A DNA stretch of 64,000 nucleotides from an uncultured cyanobacterium (lineage in GTDB: Bacteria > Cyanobacteriota > Cyanobacteriia > Cyanobacteriales > Chroococcidiopsidaceae), in contig CAMIFA010000004.1 in the NCBI GenBank assembly GCA_946221495.1, positions 13,511 to 77,510 of the forward strand, written 5' to 3'. The translations under genes were made by a program, and so were the position numbers. A model generated the notes under the pieces. The model did no database searches. It saw only the letters and a program-made list of their open reading frames with translations, and had not been told where the DNA came from. Positions 1 through 9,119 of the stretch are shown here, one piece after another. How positions within the stretch are numbered: position 1 is the stretch's first letter; the number at the start of each line of letters is the position of its first letter.

Positions 1-1
1 A

Positions 2-466
2 CTTAAACCAGAAGAATTTAATCTTACCCACCTATTATTAAGAACGATCGCCGATCTCCAAACGCTTGCCGATCAAAAGCACCTACCCTTAAAAGTTAAC
101 GCCCAACTGAACAATCCGATCATAGTTAACGACAGCAATTGCTTACGGCAGATTTTGGTTAACTTGCTTTCTAACGCAATTAAATTTACAGAAACTGGAA
201 GTGTGGAAGTGACACTAAATGAATCGCCGCCGCAAGTAGAGATCAGTGTTAAAGATACTGGTATTGGCATCGCTGAAACTGATATTGAGCATATTTTTGA
301 AGAATTCCGGCAAGTCGATCAGACAACTACGCGCAAGCATAGCGGCACTGGTTTAGGGCTGGCAATTACTAGATCACTAGTACATCTGATGAAGGGAACA
401 ATTACAGTCGAAAGTAAGCTAGGTGAAGGTTCTACCTTCCGCGTTCAGTTGCCTCGCCAGATATAA
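2..466 (+). CDS. Histidine kinase, C-terminal part (5' end outside window)
   Basis: The reading frame is open from base 2, so the gene begins upstream of the window. The visible 154 residues are the end of a dimerisation region and the full HATPase_c domain: N box (NLLSNAIKFT), G1 box (DTGIGIAE), then a GTGLGLAI G2 box and a typical C-terminal end. It is closely related to the kinase at 4665-6023 (same IFEEFRQ and ITVESKLG stretches), so the two are paralogues flanking cheB and cheR. The role is ATP binding and autophosphorylation of a sensor kinase; the input domain is not visible. No receiver domain follows in this gene. Confidence 0.9.
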   Translation, partial: LKPEEFNLTHLLLRTIADLQTLADQKHLPLKVNAQLNNPIIVNDSNCLRQILVNLLSNAIKFTETGSVEVTLNESPPQVEISVKDTGIGIAETDIEHIFEEFRQVDQTTTRKHSGTGLGLAITRSLVHLMKGTITVESKLGEGSTFRVQLPRQI

Positions 467-627
467 ATAATAAGGAATAATTGCTCAATTTTCATTGTTA
501 CTTTTGCAGGAAAAGAACTGGCTACTCTGCTAGCCTAGAATTAGCAGCTTTAATTAAGTAAAATTTTGCTGACAAGTGCGATCGCTCTCCTGCTGATTGC
601 TATCAACCGCCCGTATAGGAGAAATAA

Positions 628-2328
628 ATGATCGGTCACGACATTATTGTTGTTGGTGCTTCCGCAGGTGGCGTAGAAGTGCTTTGTCAATTAGTGCGCG
701 ATTTACCACCAGATTTGCCAGCTGCAATCTTCGTCGTCCTCCACATTTCTCCCCAAGCTACTAGTGTTCTGCCGCAAATTCTCAACCGTAGTCGCCAAAA
801 GCGCTATAAAGACTCTTCTTTCCTGGCTGCTCACGCCCAAGACGGCGAAGAAATTGTCCAAGGCAGGATTTATGTTGCGCCACCAGATCATCACTTGCTA
901 ATTAAAGAAGGCTACGTGCGGGTAACGCGGGGTCCCAAGGAAAATAGTCATCGCCCTGCTGTCGATCCTTTATTTCGGACGGCAGCACGAATTTACGGGC
1001 GGCGTGTTGTTGGCGTAGTGCTATCAGGTACGCTTGACGACGGCACTGCGGGTTTAGTAGCAATAAAGCTGCAAGGCGGTGTGGCGGTTGTCCAAGATCC
1101 TGAAGATGCTATGTATTCAGGAATGCCAACGAGCGCAATTGAGAACGTGGCTGTAGACCATATCTTGCCAGTTTCTGATATTGCGCCTGTTTTGATGGCT
1201 ATGGCTAAACAACCGATAGAGGAAGGAGAAGAAAGCGTGTCTCAAGATATGGAAATAGAATCTGATATGGCAGAACTGGAGTTGGAGGCAATGCAAAGAA
1301 GCGATCGCCCCGGAACACCCTCACCGTTTGCTTGTCCAGAATGTGCCGGCGTACTTTGGGAACTCAACGAAGGCGGGGTACTACGATTTCGCTGCCGTAC
1401 AGGTCACGCTTACTCTGTCGGTACTCTATTGGCAGAACAAGCCGAAGCAGTGGAAGATGCTTTGTGGAGTGCGCTGCGGGCATTGGAGGAGAAAGCAGCA
1501 TTGGCAAAGCGGATGGGGATTCGGGCGCGAGATCGCCAGCAATTTTATTCAGCAAAACATTTTGAAGAGCAATGGCAGGATTTACAGCAGCGTGCTACTG
1601 CGATTCGTCAACTGATTATCAAAGAAGGTGATGGTCAGATGCCGGATGCAGATGTTATAGCCGCCGTCGGTAATGGTCAGGTAGTGAAGCAAGAAGGTGT
1701 AACAAAGCAGAAAAGAGCAGATAATATCAACTGTGTCTCAACCTTACAAACGTTGGCGATCGCCACATCTACCGAAGGAATATCTGCTTTAAGGCAGGTT
1801 TTATCTAGGTTGCCAGATCAATTTCCGGCAGCGATCATCGTAGTGCAGCACAGCAGCCTGCAACACTCCAATCAATCAGTTGATATCCTTGCTGAATACA
1901 CTACCTTAGAAGTCAAAGAGGCAGAATTAGGGGATTTTTTACAACCAGGAAAAATTTATATTGCGCCGCCAAATTATCACTTGCTTGTCAATAACAATGG
2001 GAGTCTCGGCTTATTACAATCTCAGTTAGTGCATTTTGTGCGTCCCTCGGCTGATTTGCTGTTTGAATCAGTGGCGGCTACTTTCAAAGAGCGGGCGATC
2101 GCCGTAGTTTTGAGTGGCAAAGGCAAAGACGGAGCGCTGGGAGTACAGGCAATTAAAAAAATGGGTGGCAAGGCGATCGCTCAAGATCAGACAACTAGTG
2201 AGTATGTCGATATGCCTGAAGCGGCGATTAAGACAGGCTGCGTTGATTGGGTTATACCTCTAGACAAAATTGCTGCCACACTGATCGACTTGGTAAAAAT
2301 TGGCGATCAAATCATTAAGCAATCTTAA
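628..2328 (+). CDS. Two-headed CheB-type protein-glutamate methylesterase
   Basis: This 566-residue protein holds two CheB methylesterase domains joined by a zinc-ribbon-like linker. Domain 1 (about 5-190) has the expected Ser12 (GASAGG), His39 and Asp138 (LDDG). The linker has Cys236, Cys239, Cys256 and His260 in a CxxC...CxxxH pattern, followed by a helical stretch to about 330. Domain 2 (about 375-560) keeps Ser381 (TSTEG), His408 and Asp501 (GKDG), so both halves could be active. Classical CheB has an N-terminal receiver domain; none is present here, so control must come from elsewhere. It lies between two kinases and directly before a CheR, suggesting a methylation-based signalling unit unrelated to flagellar chemotaxis. 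An AGGAG ribosome-binding site precedes the ATG. Confidence 0.9.
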   Translation: MIGHDIIVVGASAGGVEVLCQLVRDLPPDLPAAIFVVLHISPQATSVLPQILNRSRQKRYKDSSFLAAHAQDGEEIVQGRIYVAPPDHHLLIKEGYVRVTRGPKENSHRPAVDPLFRTAARIYGRRVVGVVLSGTLDDGTAGLVAIKLQGGVAVVQDPEDAMYSGMPTSAIENVAVDHILPVSDIAPVLMAMAKQPIEEGEESVSQDMEIESDMAELELEAMQRSDRPGTPSPFACPECAGVLWELNEGGVLRFRCRTGHAYSVGTLLAEQAEAVEDALWSALRALEEKAALAKRMGIRARDRQQFYSAKHFEEQWQDLQQRATAIRQLIIKEGDGQMPDADVIAAVGNGQVVKQEGVTKQKRADNINCVSTLQTLAIATSTEGISALRQVLSRLPDQFPAAIIVVQHSSLQHSNQSVDILAEYTTLEVKEAELGDFLQPGKIYIAPPNYHLLVNNNGSLGLLQSQLVHFVRPSADLLFESVAATFKERAIAVVLSGKGKDGALGVQAIKKMGGKAIAQDQTTSEYVDMPEAAIKTGCVDWVIPLDKIAATLIDLVKIGDQIIKQS

Positions 2329-2400
2329 GCGATAAAAGTAAAACAGGTGATCTTAATCAGGACTTAGGCATCAAGAACCTCAACCCTTGATCCCCCCTAA

Positions 2401-2480
2401 CCCCCCTTGTTAAGGGGGGGATAATAAAAAGCTCCCTTGTTAAGGCAGGGATAATAAAAAGCCTCCCTTGTTAAAGGAGG
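2401..2480. repeat. Three tandem GC-rich hairpin units with an AT-rich spacer
   Basis: Three related units of the form C-rich arm, TTGTTAA, G-rich arm lie at 2401-2419, 2432-2450 and 2462-2480, separated by the same spacer ATAATAAAAAG. Each can fold as a hairpin. They lie between the cheB and cheR genes; they may be transcript stabilising or terminating, but look chiefly like an expanded interspersed repeat. Confidence 0.8.
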
Positions 2481-2556
2481 TTGGAGGGATCAAAATCTCA
2501 GACTTCAAGCGCGATCCTGCAATTAATATATCCTTTATCTCTGATTCCTTTTTTTC

Positions 2557-4416
2557 ATGAGTCCTTCGGAACAAAACCCTGAATTTGAAGCGCTGCTGAA
2601 CTACATCAAACGCAATCGCGGCTTTGACTTCACTGGCTACAAACGCTCTACTTTGATGCGTAGGGTACAAAAGCGGATGCAGGAACTGGCAATTGAGAGT
2701 ATCAGCGAATATACAGATTACTTAGAAGTAGATCCGCAAGAATTTGTTGTTCTGTTCAACACAATTTTGATCAACGTCACCTCTTTCTTTCGCGATCGCC
2801 CAATCTGGGATTACCTAGCAGCCGAAATTATCCCCCGGATTACTGCTCGTAAACAAATCAACGAACAAAGCCGGGTTTGGAGTGCCGGATGTGCCTCTGG
2901 ACAGGATGCCTACACCCTAGCGATCGTGCTGGCAGAAGCTTTGGGAATAGATCAGTTTCGCTCGACAGTCAAAATTTACGCCACAGATATAGACGAAGAA
3001 GCTCTGCAACAAGCGCGCCTTGGCATCTACAATGCTAAGGAAGTTGAGAGTATACCACCTCAATTGCTGGAAAAGTATTTTGAGCGCAACGAGAGCTACT
3101 ACACCTTTCGCAAAGATTTGCGTCGCTGTGTGATCTTTGGTCGCCATAACTTAGTTGAGGATGCGCCGATTTCTCGGATTGACTTACTGGTGTGCCGTAA
3201 CACCTTGATGTATTTTAATGCCGAAGCCCAGGCAAAAATTATCGCTCGATTTGCCTTTGCTCTTAATGAAGGTGGTTTTCTATTTTTGGGTAAGGCAGAG
3301 ATGCTACTTAATCATGGCAACGCCATTAAACCTGTAGACTTGAAGCGACGCATCTTTGTGATTGAGGGAAAGTTCAGTAGACGCGATCGCTTTTTGCTTA
3401 TGAGTGGAAATAGCAATAATCAGGAATTTAATGATCCACTTAGCAATTTACCAATCTCTGAAGCTGTTTTCGACACTAATCCAGCCGCTCAGGTGGTAAT
3501 AGATCACAATGGCTCATTAATTTTAGCTAACGAACGAGCGCGAAGACTGTTCGGTCTGAGTTCCGAAAATCTGGGTCAGCAGCTGCAAAATTTGGAACTC
3601 TCCTATCGACCCGTAGACTTGCGCTTCTGCATCGAACAAGTTTACACTCAACGCACACCAATTATGCTCAGGGACGTTGAGTGGAAAATTACTGAAGGCG
3701 ATACCCGCTATTTCAATGTCGATCTCTCGCCACTGTTTGACTTCAATAGCAGCTTCCTGGGTATCAGTATTACCTTTACCGATGACACCCGCTTCAAAAA
3801 GTTGCAGCACGACCTCGAACAAACTAATCAAGAATTGGAAATGGCGTATGAGGAACTGCAATCTACTAATGAAGAGTTAGAGACGACCAACGAGGAATTG
3901 CAATCTTCTAATGAGGAATTAGAGACGACCAATGAGGAACTACAATCAACTAACGAAGAACTAGAGACAATGAATGAGGAACTGCAATCTTCTAATGAGG
4001 AATTGCAGACCCTTAACGAAGAACTTCGTCTCCGTAGCAACGAACTTAACGAAGTCAACGTTTATTTAGAGTCGATTCTCACTAGTTTAAGTGGCGGTGT
4101 TGTAGTTGTAGATCGAGACTTGCAAGTCCAAATTTGGAACTACAGAGCAGAAGACTTATGGGGTTTGCGAACCGAAGAAGTCCAAGAACAGCACTTTCTC
4201 AACTTAGATATTGGTCTGCCAGTAGAGCAACTACTACAGCCGATCCGCACCTGCCTCCTGGGACAAGCTTCTAAGGTAGAAGTTACCCTAGAAGCAACTA
4301 ATCGTCGCGGTAAATCTGTCAATTGTAGTGTTACCTGTACGCCGATGTTGACCAAAACACGAGAAATTCGGGGAGTGATTATGTTGATGGAAGCAACTGA
4401 AAACTCCAAAACTTAA
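2557..4416 (+). CDS. CheR-type methyltransferase with PAS domains and heptad coiled coil
   Basis: The N-terminal 270 residues are a CheR S-adenosylmethionine-dependent glutamate methyltransferase: helical CheR_N region, SAM motif GCASGQDAYT at 111-120, acidic motif ATDID at 142-146 and CRNTLMYF at 213-220. Next comes a PAS domain (about 305-415), then a coiled coil at about 418-495 made of NEELxxx heptads, then a second PAS domain (about 505-615). The architecture matches non-flagellar CheR-PAS proteins found with CheB and hybrid kinases. It would methylate glutamates on an unknown partner, opposing the upstream CheB. No strong ribosome-binding site is visible; the ATG follows a T-rich run. 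It is 228 bp downstream of cheB on the same strand and may be cotranscribed. Confidence 0.9.
   Translation: MSPSEQNPEFEALLNYIKRNRGFDFTGYKRSTLMRRVQKRMQELAIESISEYTDYLEVDPQEFVVLFNTILINVTSFFRDRPIWDYLAAEIIPRITARKQINEQSRVWSAGCASGQDAYTLAIVLAEALGIDQFRSTVKIYATDIDEEALQQARLGIYNAKEVESIPPQLLEKYFERNESYYTFRKDLRRCVIFGRHNLVEDAPISRIDLLVCRNTLMYFNAEAQAKIIARFAFALNEGGFLFLGKAEMLLNHGNAIKPVDLKRRIFVIEGKFSRRDRFLLMSGNSNNQEFNDPLSNLPISEAVFDTNPAAQVVIDHNGSLILANERARRLFGLSSENLGQQLQNLELSYRPVDLRFCIEQVYTQRTPIMLRDVEWKITEGDTRYFNVDLSPLFDFNSSFLGISITFTDDTRFKKLQHDLEQTNQELEMAYEELQSTNEELETTNEELQSSNEELETTNEELQSTNEELETMNEELQSSNEELQTLNEELRLRSNELNEVNVYLESILTSLSGGVVVVDRDLQVQIWNYRAEDLWGLRTEEVQEQHFLNLDIGLPVEQLLQPIRTCLLGQASKVEVTLEATNRRGKSVNCSVTCTPMLTKTREIRGVIMLMEATENSKT
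3844..4032 (+). repeat. 21-bp coding repeat encoding NEELxxx heptads
   Basis: About nine tandem 21-bp units inside the cheR-like gene encode the heptads NEELETT, NEELQSS, NEELETM and variants. The array explains a long spurious open frame on the opposite strand. Copy number could vary between strains and would change coiled-coil length in steps of seven residues. Confidence 0.85.
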
Positions 4417-4664
4417 AGTTTAAATATCTTGAAAATCTACCTAATAAATTAGCTGTTATCAGCCTTGGTGTAGAGCAAATATATCTTGATAGCTGTAATA
4501 TTTAACTAACAATAACTTCTTATTTTAAAAGCTTTTCTGATTTTTCTATGTCTGCACATTTATCTTCTTTAGCTAGTCATAATTCACAAAAAGTTCAGTT
4601 TTGAATATTAACACAGTTTATTAAAGATATTTAATTTACTAATATAAGCTAACAAAATTTAATT

Positions 4665-6023
4665 ATGCAACTGGAAGAAAAATTGGACAATACTTTTGAG
4701 CAGAGCGTAAATAAATTTGTCGAACAAGTAGATACAGTCCGTCAACGTGCTACGGCAATTCAGCAACGTGCTAGCCAAGTATCTATGCCGGAACTAGATA
4801 TAATGCCAGCAGCCTTGGAGGAACTTCACAGCGCTTTAGAAGAACTGCACGTAGCAGAAGAAGAGCTAAGAGCCCAAAATCAGGAATTGGCAATTGCCCG
4901 CGCTCATATAGAAGCAGAGCGTCAACGATACCAGGAATTATTTGAATTTGCACCAGATGGCTATCTAGTGACAGATGTTTCTGGAGCAATCCGAGAAGCA
5001 AATCGTGCAGTTGCCAGAATGTTCAATATTTCGCAACAGACTTTGATCGGCAAGCCATTAGTTAATTTCATCCCTTATGAAGAACGCCGTTGCTTTCGTG
5101 CCAAACTGAACCAACTACACCAGCATAATTCGATGCAGGAGTGGGAGTTACGTCTTTGTCCCCGTGATGGCAATTCTTTTGATGCTGCCCTAACTGTAGC
5201 CATTGTCCGCAACTGGGAAGGCAAGCCGACTGGTTGGCGTTGGCTAGTACGCGACATCACGCTCCGCAAGCAAGCTGAGGGAAAAATCCGTGATATTCAA
5301 ATGCAGAACATCCAACTGGAAGAAGCAGCAAAGCTGAAATCGCATTTTTTGGCGATTATGTCTCACGAATTGCGTAGTCCCATGAACGCGATTATTGGCT
5401 TTTCCCAACTACTACTACGCTACCCGCACCATTCCCTTGCTCCCAAGCAAGAAAATATGGTGCAGCGCATTCTCAATAGTGGCAGACATTTATTAACATT
5501 AATTGACGATATTCTTGACTTCTCAAAGCTGGAAATTGGTCGCCTTGAACTTAAATTACAAGAACTAAACTTAGCTGAATTAGTGACAGCTACCGTAGAA
5601 GAAATATCGTCTTTGGCTGAACAAAAAAACTTGAATTTGGACGTTAACTTAAATCTTAATAATCCGCGTATTTTTAATGATAAGATTCGCCTCCGCCAAA
5701 TTCTCGTTAACTTACTATCCAATGCTATTAAGTTTACCGATACTGGCAACGTTCATATAGAAGTAACAGAATTACCTACAAATAAAGTGGCGATCGCCAT
5801 CATTGATACCGGAATTGGCATCGCCGAAGCTGACATCGCGCATATTTTTGAGGAATTCCGCCAACTCAATCAAACATTAACCCGTGAACAAGGCGGTACT
5901 GGTTTAGGTTTAGCAATTACCAACCGTTTAGTTGGGATGATGCAAGGAAAAATTACAGTTGAGAGTAAGCTAGGTCAAGGATCGACTTTCCGCGTGGAGT
6001 TACCAAGGCAAGTAAATCTGTAA
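4665..6023 (+). CDS. PAS-domain sensor histidine kinase
   Basis: The 452-residue protein has an N-terminal coiled coil (about 1-88, rich in EEL repeats), one PAS domain (about 88-200), a short helix, then HisKA with His234 in SHELRSPMN, and HATPase_c with Asn353 in the N box, DTGIGIAEAD (G1) and GGTGLGLAI (G2). There is no membrane segment, so it is cytoplasmic. There is no receiver domain; the partner response regulator is not in the window. It follows the CheR-PAS gene by about 250 bp and is a paralogue of the truncated kinase at the left edge, so the cluster reads kinase, CheB-CheB, CheR-PAS, kinase. The signal sensed by the PAS domain cannot be told from sequence. Confidence 0.92.
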   Translation: MQLEEKLDNTFEQSVNKFVEQVDTVRQRATAIQQRASQVSMPELDIMPAALEELHSALEELHVAEEELRAQNQELAIARAHIEAERQRYQELFEFAPDGYLVTDVSGAIREANRAVARMFNISQQTLIGKPLVNFIPYEERRCFRAKLNQLHQHNSMQEWELRLCPRDGNSFDAALTVAIVRNWEGKPTGWRWLVRDITLRKQAEGKIRDIQMQNIQLEEAAKLKSHFLAIMSHELRSPMNAIIGFSQLLLRYPHHSLAPKQENMVQRILNSGRHLLTLIDDILDFSKLEIGRLELKLQELNLAELVTATVEEISSLAEQKNLNLDVNLNLNNPRIFNDKIRLRQILVNLLSNAIKFTDTGNVHIEVTELPTNKVAIAIIDTGIGIAEADIAHIFEEFRQLNQTLTREQGGTGLGLAITNRLVGMMQGKITVESKLGQGSTFRVELPRQVNL

Positions 6024-6051
6024 GCAGTCATTAGCTGCTTAGAGCATTAGA

Positions 6052-6402
6052 CTACAACAAGTGATCTGTGTGTTCTTTGCGGTGTTTATGTTGGACAATC
6101 AGCACTTGCGCCGCAGCTTGTCGTGCCAGCATCTGATATAAGCTGATCCTGTCTCTATTAACTGCTGCCTGCGTCGCCATTCGATGTTCCGGTGTCTGGG
6201 TGTCAATTAAGTCTTGGTGCTCTTTTGCTGCATTTACCACTGCCTGTAGGCGCTCTTCATCGCCAAGAGACTGGGCATAGTGCATAGCAGCAGCCAAGGA
6301 GTGATAAGCTGTTTCGTAATATTGGTTCGATAGAGCCTCTTGGCTGATTGCCATCAGCTGCTTGTACAGATCGCCATGCTTATTGTCCGATGTGTCTTGC
6401 AT
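6052..6402 (-). CDS. Conserved helical protein of unknown function
   Basis: I place the start at the ATG at 6402 because a GGAGG ribosome-binding site lies 6 nt upstream; the same frame stays open further upstream but that part looks non-coding. The 116-residue product is mostly helical, acidic to neutral, with an alternating YHSLAAAMHYAQ stretch that resembles a TPR-like helix pair, and a His/Lys-rich C-terminus. It has no signal peptide or membrane segment. It converges on the kinase gene (29 bp between stops). I do not recognise a named domain. Confidence 0.7.
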   Translation of the reverse strand: MQDTSDNKHGDLYKQLMAISQEALSNQYYETAYHSLAAAMHYAQSLGDEERLQAVVNAAKEHQDLIDTQTPEHRMATQAAVNRDRISLYQMLARQAAAQVLIVQHKHRKEHTDHLL

Positions 6403-6625
6403 TACGCTCCTCCCGTTATGACTGCCCAGCTTGCAAGACTGCGCTAGTCGAAAGACGTTATTCTTAGCCACTATTTCTAGTTTATAGCCTACAGTCTTTA
6501 GCTCAACCTGCTGGTACAGAGTCCTTGTACCGCTACGCGGAGTCATTAATTAGTCCTTAGTCCTTGGTCATTAGTTGGTTCACACCTACTGTCTGTAAAG
6601 TGATAAATATTCTTCAGTTACTACT

Positions 6626-6717
6626 AGGACTTACGCACTACTAACGGAAGAACGAACCGCCAAGGACACGAAGTACACAAAGGAATAAGAGTTTGAGAGA
6701 GTTTTTGCGTAAGTCCT
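6626..6717. mobile_element. Small element with 12-bp terminal inverted repeats (MITE-like), copy 1
   Basis: The 92-bp segment begins AGGACTTACGCA and ends with its exact reverse complement TGCGTAAGTCCT. It has no coding capacity. A second copy with the same ends and the same right-hand interior (AATAAGAGTTTGAGAGAGTT) is at 47162-47330. The interior also carries GAACCGCCAAGGACAC, a motif seen again at the ends of the unit at 21827-22299. No clear target duplication is visible. Confidence 0.75.
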
Positions 6718-6778
6718 GACTACTTTATTTCGCCTACCAAAAGCAGCACTTGTACTGAAATTAACTATTGACTAATGA

Positions 6779-7669
6779 CTAATGACTATTTCGTTCTGCT
6801 ATGCGGAGTTTGGCAGAGCGCGATCGCGGATTTTGTGCTATTTCATCTTCTTGAGCAGTAATTGGTTTTTTAGTCAATACCTGTAACAACGGCGAATCCC
6901 TTAAACTATGCTTGACGATGCGATCTTCTAGGCTATGAAAACTAATAATAGCTATCTTGCCGTTTGCTACTAACCACTCAGGAGCGGAGTTCAAAAAAGT
7001 TTCTAGACTGCTTAATTCCTCGTTAACCACAATTCGTAATGCTTGAAACACACGAGTAGCAGGATGAATCCTACCATAGCGATATTGTCGGGGTACACAA
7101 GCGGCGATTACTTCTGCTAATTGCGTAGTTGTTGTAAACGGACGCTGTTCCACAATGCGCCGCGCAATGCGCCGCGATAAGCGTTCTTCGCCGTATTTAA
7201 AGAAAATATCTGCGATCGCCTTTTCATTCCAAGAATTAATTACTTGCTCTGCTGTTAATGATTGTCTTCTGTCCATCCGCATATCTAAAGCAGCAGCAGA
7301 ACGAAAACTAAAGCCGCGTTCAGGCACATCTAAATGGTGAGAGCTAACACCTAAATCTGCTATTATGCCGTCAAATAATACATTTTTGGGGTCATAATTA
7401 GCAAAATTACCTGTAACAAATTGAATGCGATCGCCATAAGTTGCCAGTTGAGTCTTCGCGGCAGCGATCGCCTGTTCATCTCGGTCAACGGCTGTTACTC
7501 TTACATCAGGAGCAACTGCCAAAATTAATTGGCTATGACCACCACCTCCTACCGTCGCATCTAGATAATGCCCGCCTGGATTAATTGCTAACCCAGTAAC
7601 TACCTCCCGGCTTAAAACTGGCACATGAATAAAAGCACTCTGCTCGTCTTCCGGTATACCTAGCTCCAT
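6779..7669 (-). CDS. rsmH: 16S rRNA (cytosine(1402)-N(4))-methyltransferase
   Basis: RsmH (MraW) methylates N4 of C1402 in the ribosomal P site of 16S rRNA using S-adenosylmethionine. The product shows the family's start HVPVLSREVV, SAM-binding DATVGGGGHS, ADLGVSSHHLD, the long helical insert with RMDRRQSLTAEQVIN, and the C-terminal ISFHSLEDRIVK and SRSAKLRIAE motifs. I use the ATG at 7669 (296 residues); a TTG seven codons upstream is the only longer option. In many bacteria rsmH opens the cell-division cluster; here, as in other cyanobacteria, it is not with mur or fts genes but diverges from ndhH across about 130 bp. Confidence 0.95.
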   Translation of the reverse strand: MELGIPEDEQSAFIHVPVLSREVVTGLAINPGGHYLDATVGGGGHSQLILAVAPDVRVTAVDRDEQAIAAAKTQLATYGDRIQFVTGNFANYDPKNVLFDGIIADLGVSSHHLDVPERGFSFRSAAALDMRMDRRQSLTAEQVINSWNEKAIADIFFKYGEERLSRRIARRIVEQRPFTTTTQLAEVIAACVPRQYRYGRIHPATRVFQALRIVVNEELSSLETFLNSAPEWLVANGKIAIISFHSLEDRIVKHSLRDSPLLQVLTKKPITAQEDEIAQNPRSRSAKLRIAERNSH

Positions 7670-7797
7670 ATAATTAAAGAAGTGCAACAAAATTAAACAT
7701 TAGGCAAGCTTTATAATGCCGCCCTCTCCAACTTACCGCTATCTTTACTTCACCAGTTCAAAAAACACATCTTTATAAACGGGAAATTACTTAACCT

Positions 7798-8982
7798 ATG
7801 GCAAGGCTAGAAACTAGAACTGAACCCATGGTGCTGAACATGGGTCCTCATCATCCCTCTATGCACGGGGTGATGCGGTTAATTGTTACTTTAGATGGCG
7901 AGGACGTGGTGGATTGTGAACCGGTAATGGGATACCTGCACCGGGGTATGGAAAAAATTGCCGAAAACCGCACCAACATCATGTACGTTCCCTATGTTAG
8001 TCGCTGGGACTATGCAGCTGGGATGTTCAACGAAGCAGTCACCGTCAATGCGCCAGAAAAGCTAGCTAATATTCCAGTACCAAAACGCGCCAGCTACATC
8101 CGCGTGATTATGTTGGAATTAAATCGGATTGCCAATCATTTGCTGTGGTTAGGACCATTCATGGCTGACGTTGGCGCGCAAACTCCCTTCTTCTACATTT
8201 TCCGCGAAAGGGAAATGATTTACGATTTATGGGAAGCCGCCACTGGTTATCGGATGGTTAATAACAACTACTTCCGCGTTGGTGGAGTTGCTGTTGATTT
8301 ACCCTACGGCTGGATTGATAAGTGCATCGAATTCTGTGACTACTTTATGCCCAAAGTAGACGAGTACGAGCGCTTAATTACCGATAACCCGATCTTCCGC
8401 CGTCGTGTTGAGGGCGTAGGCACAATTACCCGTGATGAAGCAATTAGCTGGGGGCTTTCTGGTCCAATGCTACGCGCTTCTGGGGTGAAATGGGATTTAA
8501 GGAAAGTTGACCACTACGAATGCTACGACGACTTCGACTGGGATGTGCATTGGGAAACTGCTGGAGATTGCTTTGCCCGCTATGTAGTGCGGATTCGGGA
8601 AATGCGCGAGTCAGTTAAGATTTTGCGCCAAGCGATCGCTGGACTTCCTGGTGGTGCTTACGAAAACCTGGAAGCCAAGCGGATGATGGCAGGACCAAAA
8701 TCTGAATGGGATGGTTTTGATTACCAGTACATCGGTAAGAAAATTTCGCCTACTTTTAAGATGCCCAAAGGTGAAATTTATGCCCGTGTTGAAAGTGGTA
8801 AAGGTGAACTAGGAATTTATCTAATTGGTGATGATAATGTCTTCCCCTGGCGGTGGAAGATTCGGGCAGCTGATTTTAATAACCTCCAGATATTTCCCAA
8901 AATTCTCCGGGGTGTAAAGGTTGCCGATATTGTGACGATTTTAGGTAGTGTTGACATCATTATGGGTTCTGTAGACCGTTAG
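7798..8982 (+). CDS. ndhH: NAD(P)H-quinone oxidoreductase subunit H (NDH-1)
   Basis: NdhH is the 49-kDa-type subunit of the thylakoid NDH-1 complex, forming the quinone-binding site with NdhK and serving respiration, cyclic electron flow and CO2 uptake. The 394-residue product has the family length and motifs: GPHHPSMHGVMR near the N-terminus, YLHRGMEK (His48, Arg49), and the C-terminal DIVTILGSVDIIMGSVDR ending. The region upstream, 107-128 bp to rsmH, must hold its promoter. The downstream neighbour is a MidA-type methyltransferase (137 bp gap with an octamer repeat), which is suggestive because MidA homologues methylate this subunit in mitochondria. Confidence 0.97.
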   Translation: MARLETRTEPMVLNMGPHHPSMHGVMRLIVTLDGEDVVDCEPVMGYLHRGMEKIAENRTNIMYVPYVSRWDYAAGMFNEAVTVNAPEKLANIPVPKRASYIRVIMLELNRIANHLLWLGPFMADVGAQTPFFYIFREREMIYDLWEAATGYRMVNNNYFRVGGVAVDLPYGWIDKCIEFCDYFMPKVDEYERLITDNPIFRRRVEGVGTITRDEAISWGLSGPMLRASGVKWDLRKVDHYECYDDFDWDVHWETAGDCFARYVVRIREMRESVKILRQAIAGLPGGAYENLEAKRMMAGPKSEWDGFDYQYIGKKISPTFKMPKGEIYARVESGKGELGIYLIGDDNVFPWRWKIRAADFNNLQIFPKILRGVKVADIVTILGSVDIIMGSVDR

Positions 8983-8986
8983 AAGA

Positions 8987-9018
8987 GGACAAGGGGACAA
9001 GGGGACAAGGGGACAAGG
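8987..9018. repeat. Tandem octamer repeat GGACAAGG x4
   Basis: Four exact head-to-tail copies of GGACAAGG lie just after the ndhH stop. The same octamer, on the other strand, forms six near-perfect copies at 29851-29898, and a degenerate patch lies at about 25690-25710. Confidence 0.85.
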
Positions 9019-9119
9019 GAATAGTACAAACATACCCCTAGAACTCTCCTTGTCTAGAGCTTTGTCCTTTCCTTTTCTGAAAAAATTGCATCTAGGTAAA
9101 CGTTGCTCAAGGCTAAAGG

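Noticed and set aside
2401..2480. Possible CRISPR array
   Set aside because: Only three short units with identical spacers; this is a hairpin repeat, not CRISPR.
3828..4058. Open frame of 76 codons, - strand, Ser/Leu-rich
   Set aside because: It is the antisense of the NEEL heptad array in the cheR-like gene; periodic sequence keeps it open.
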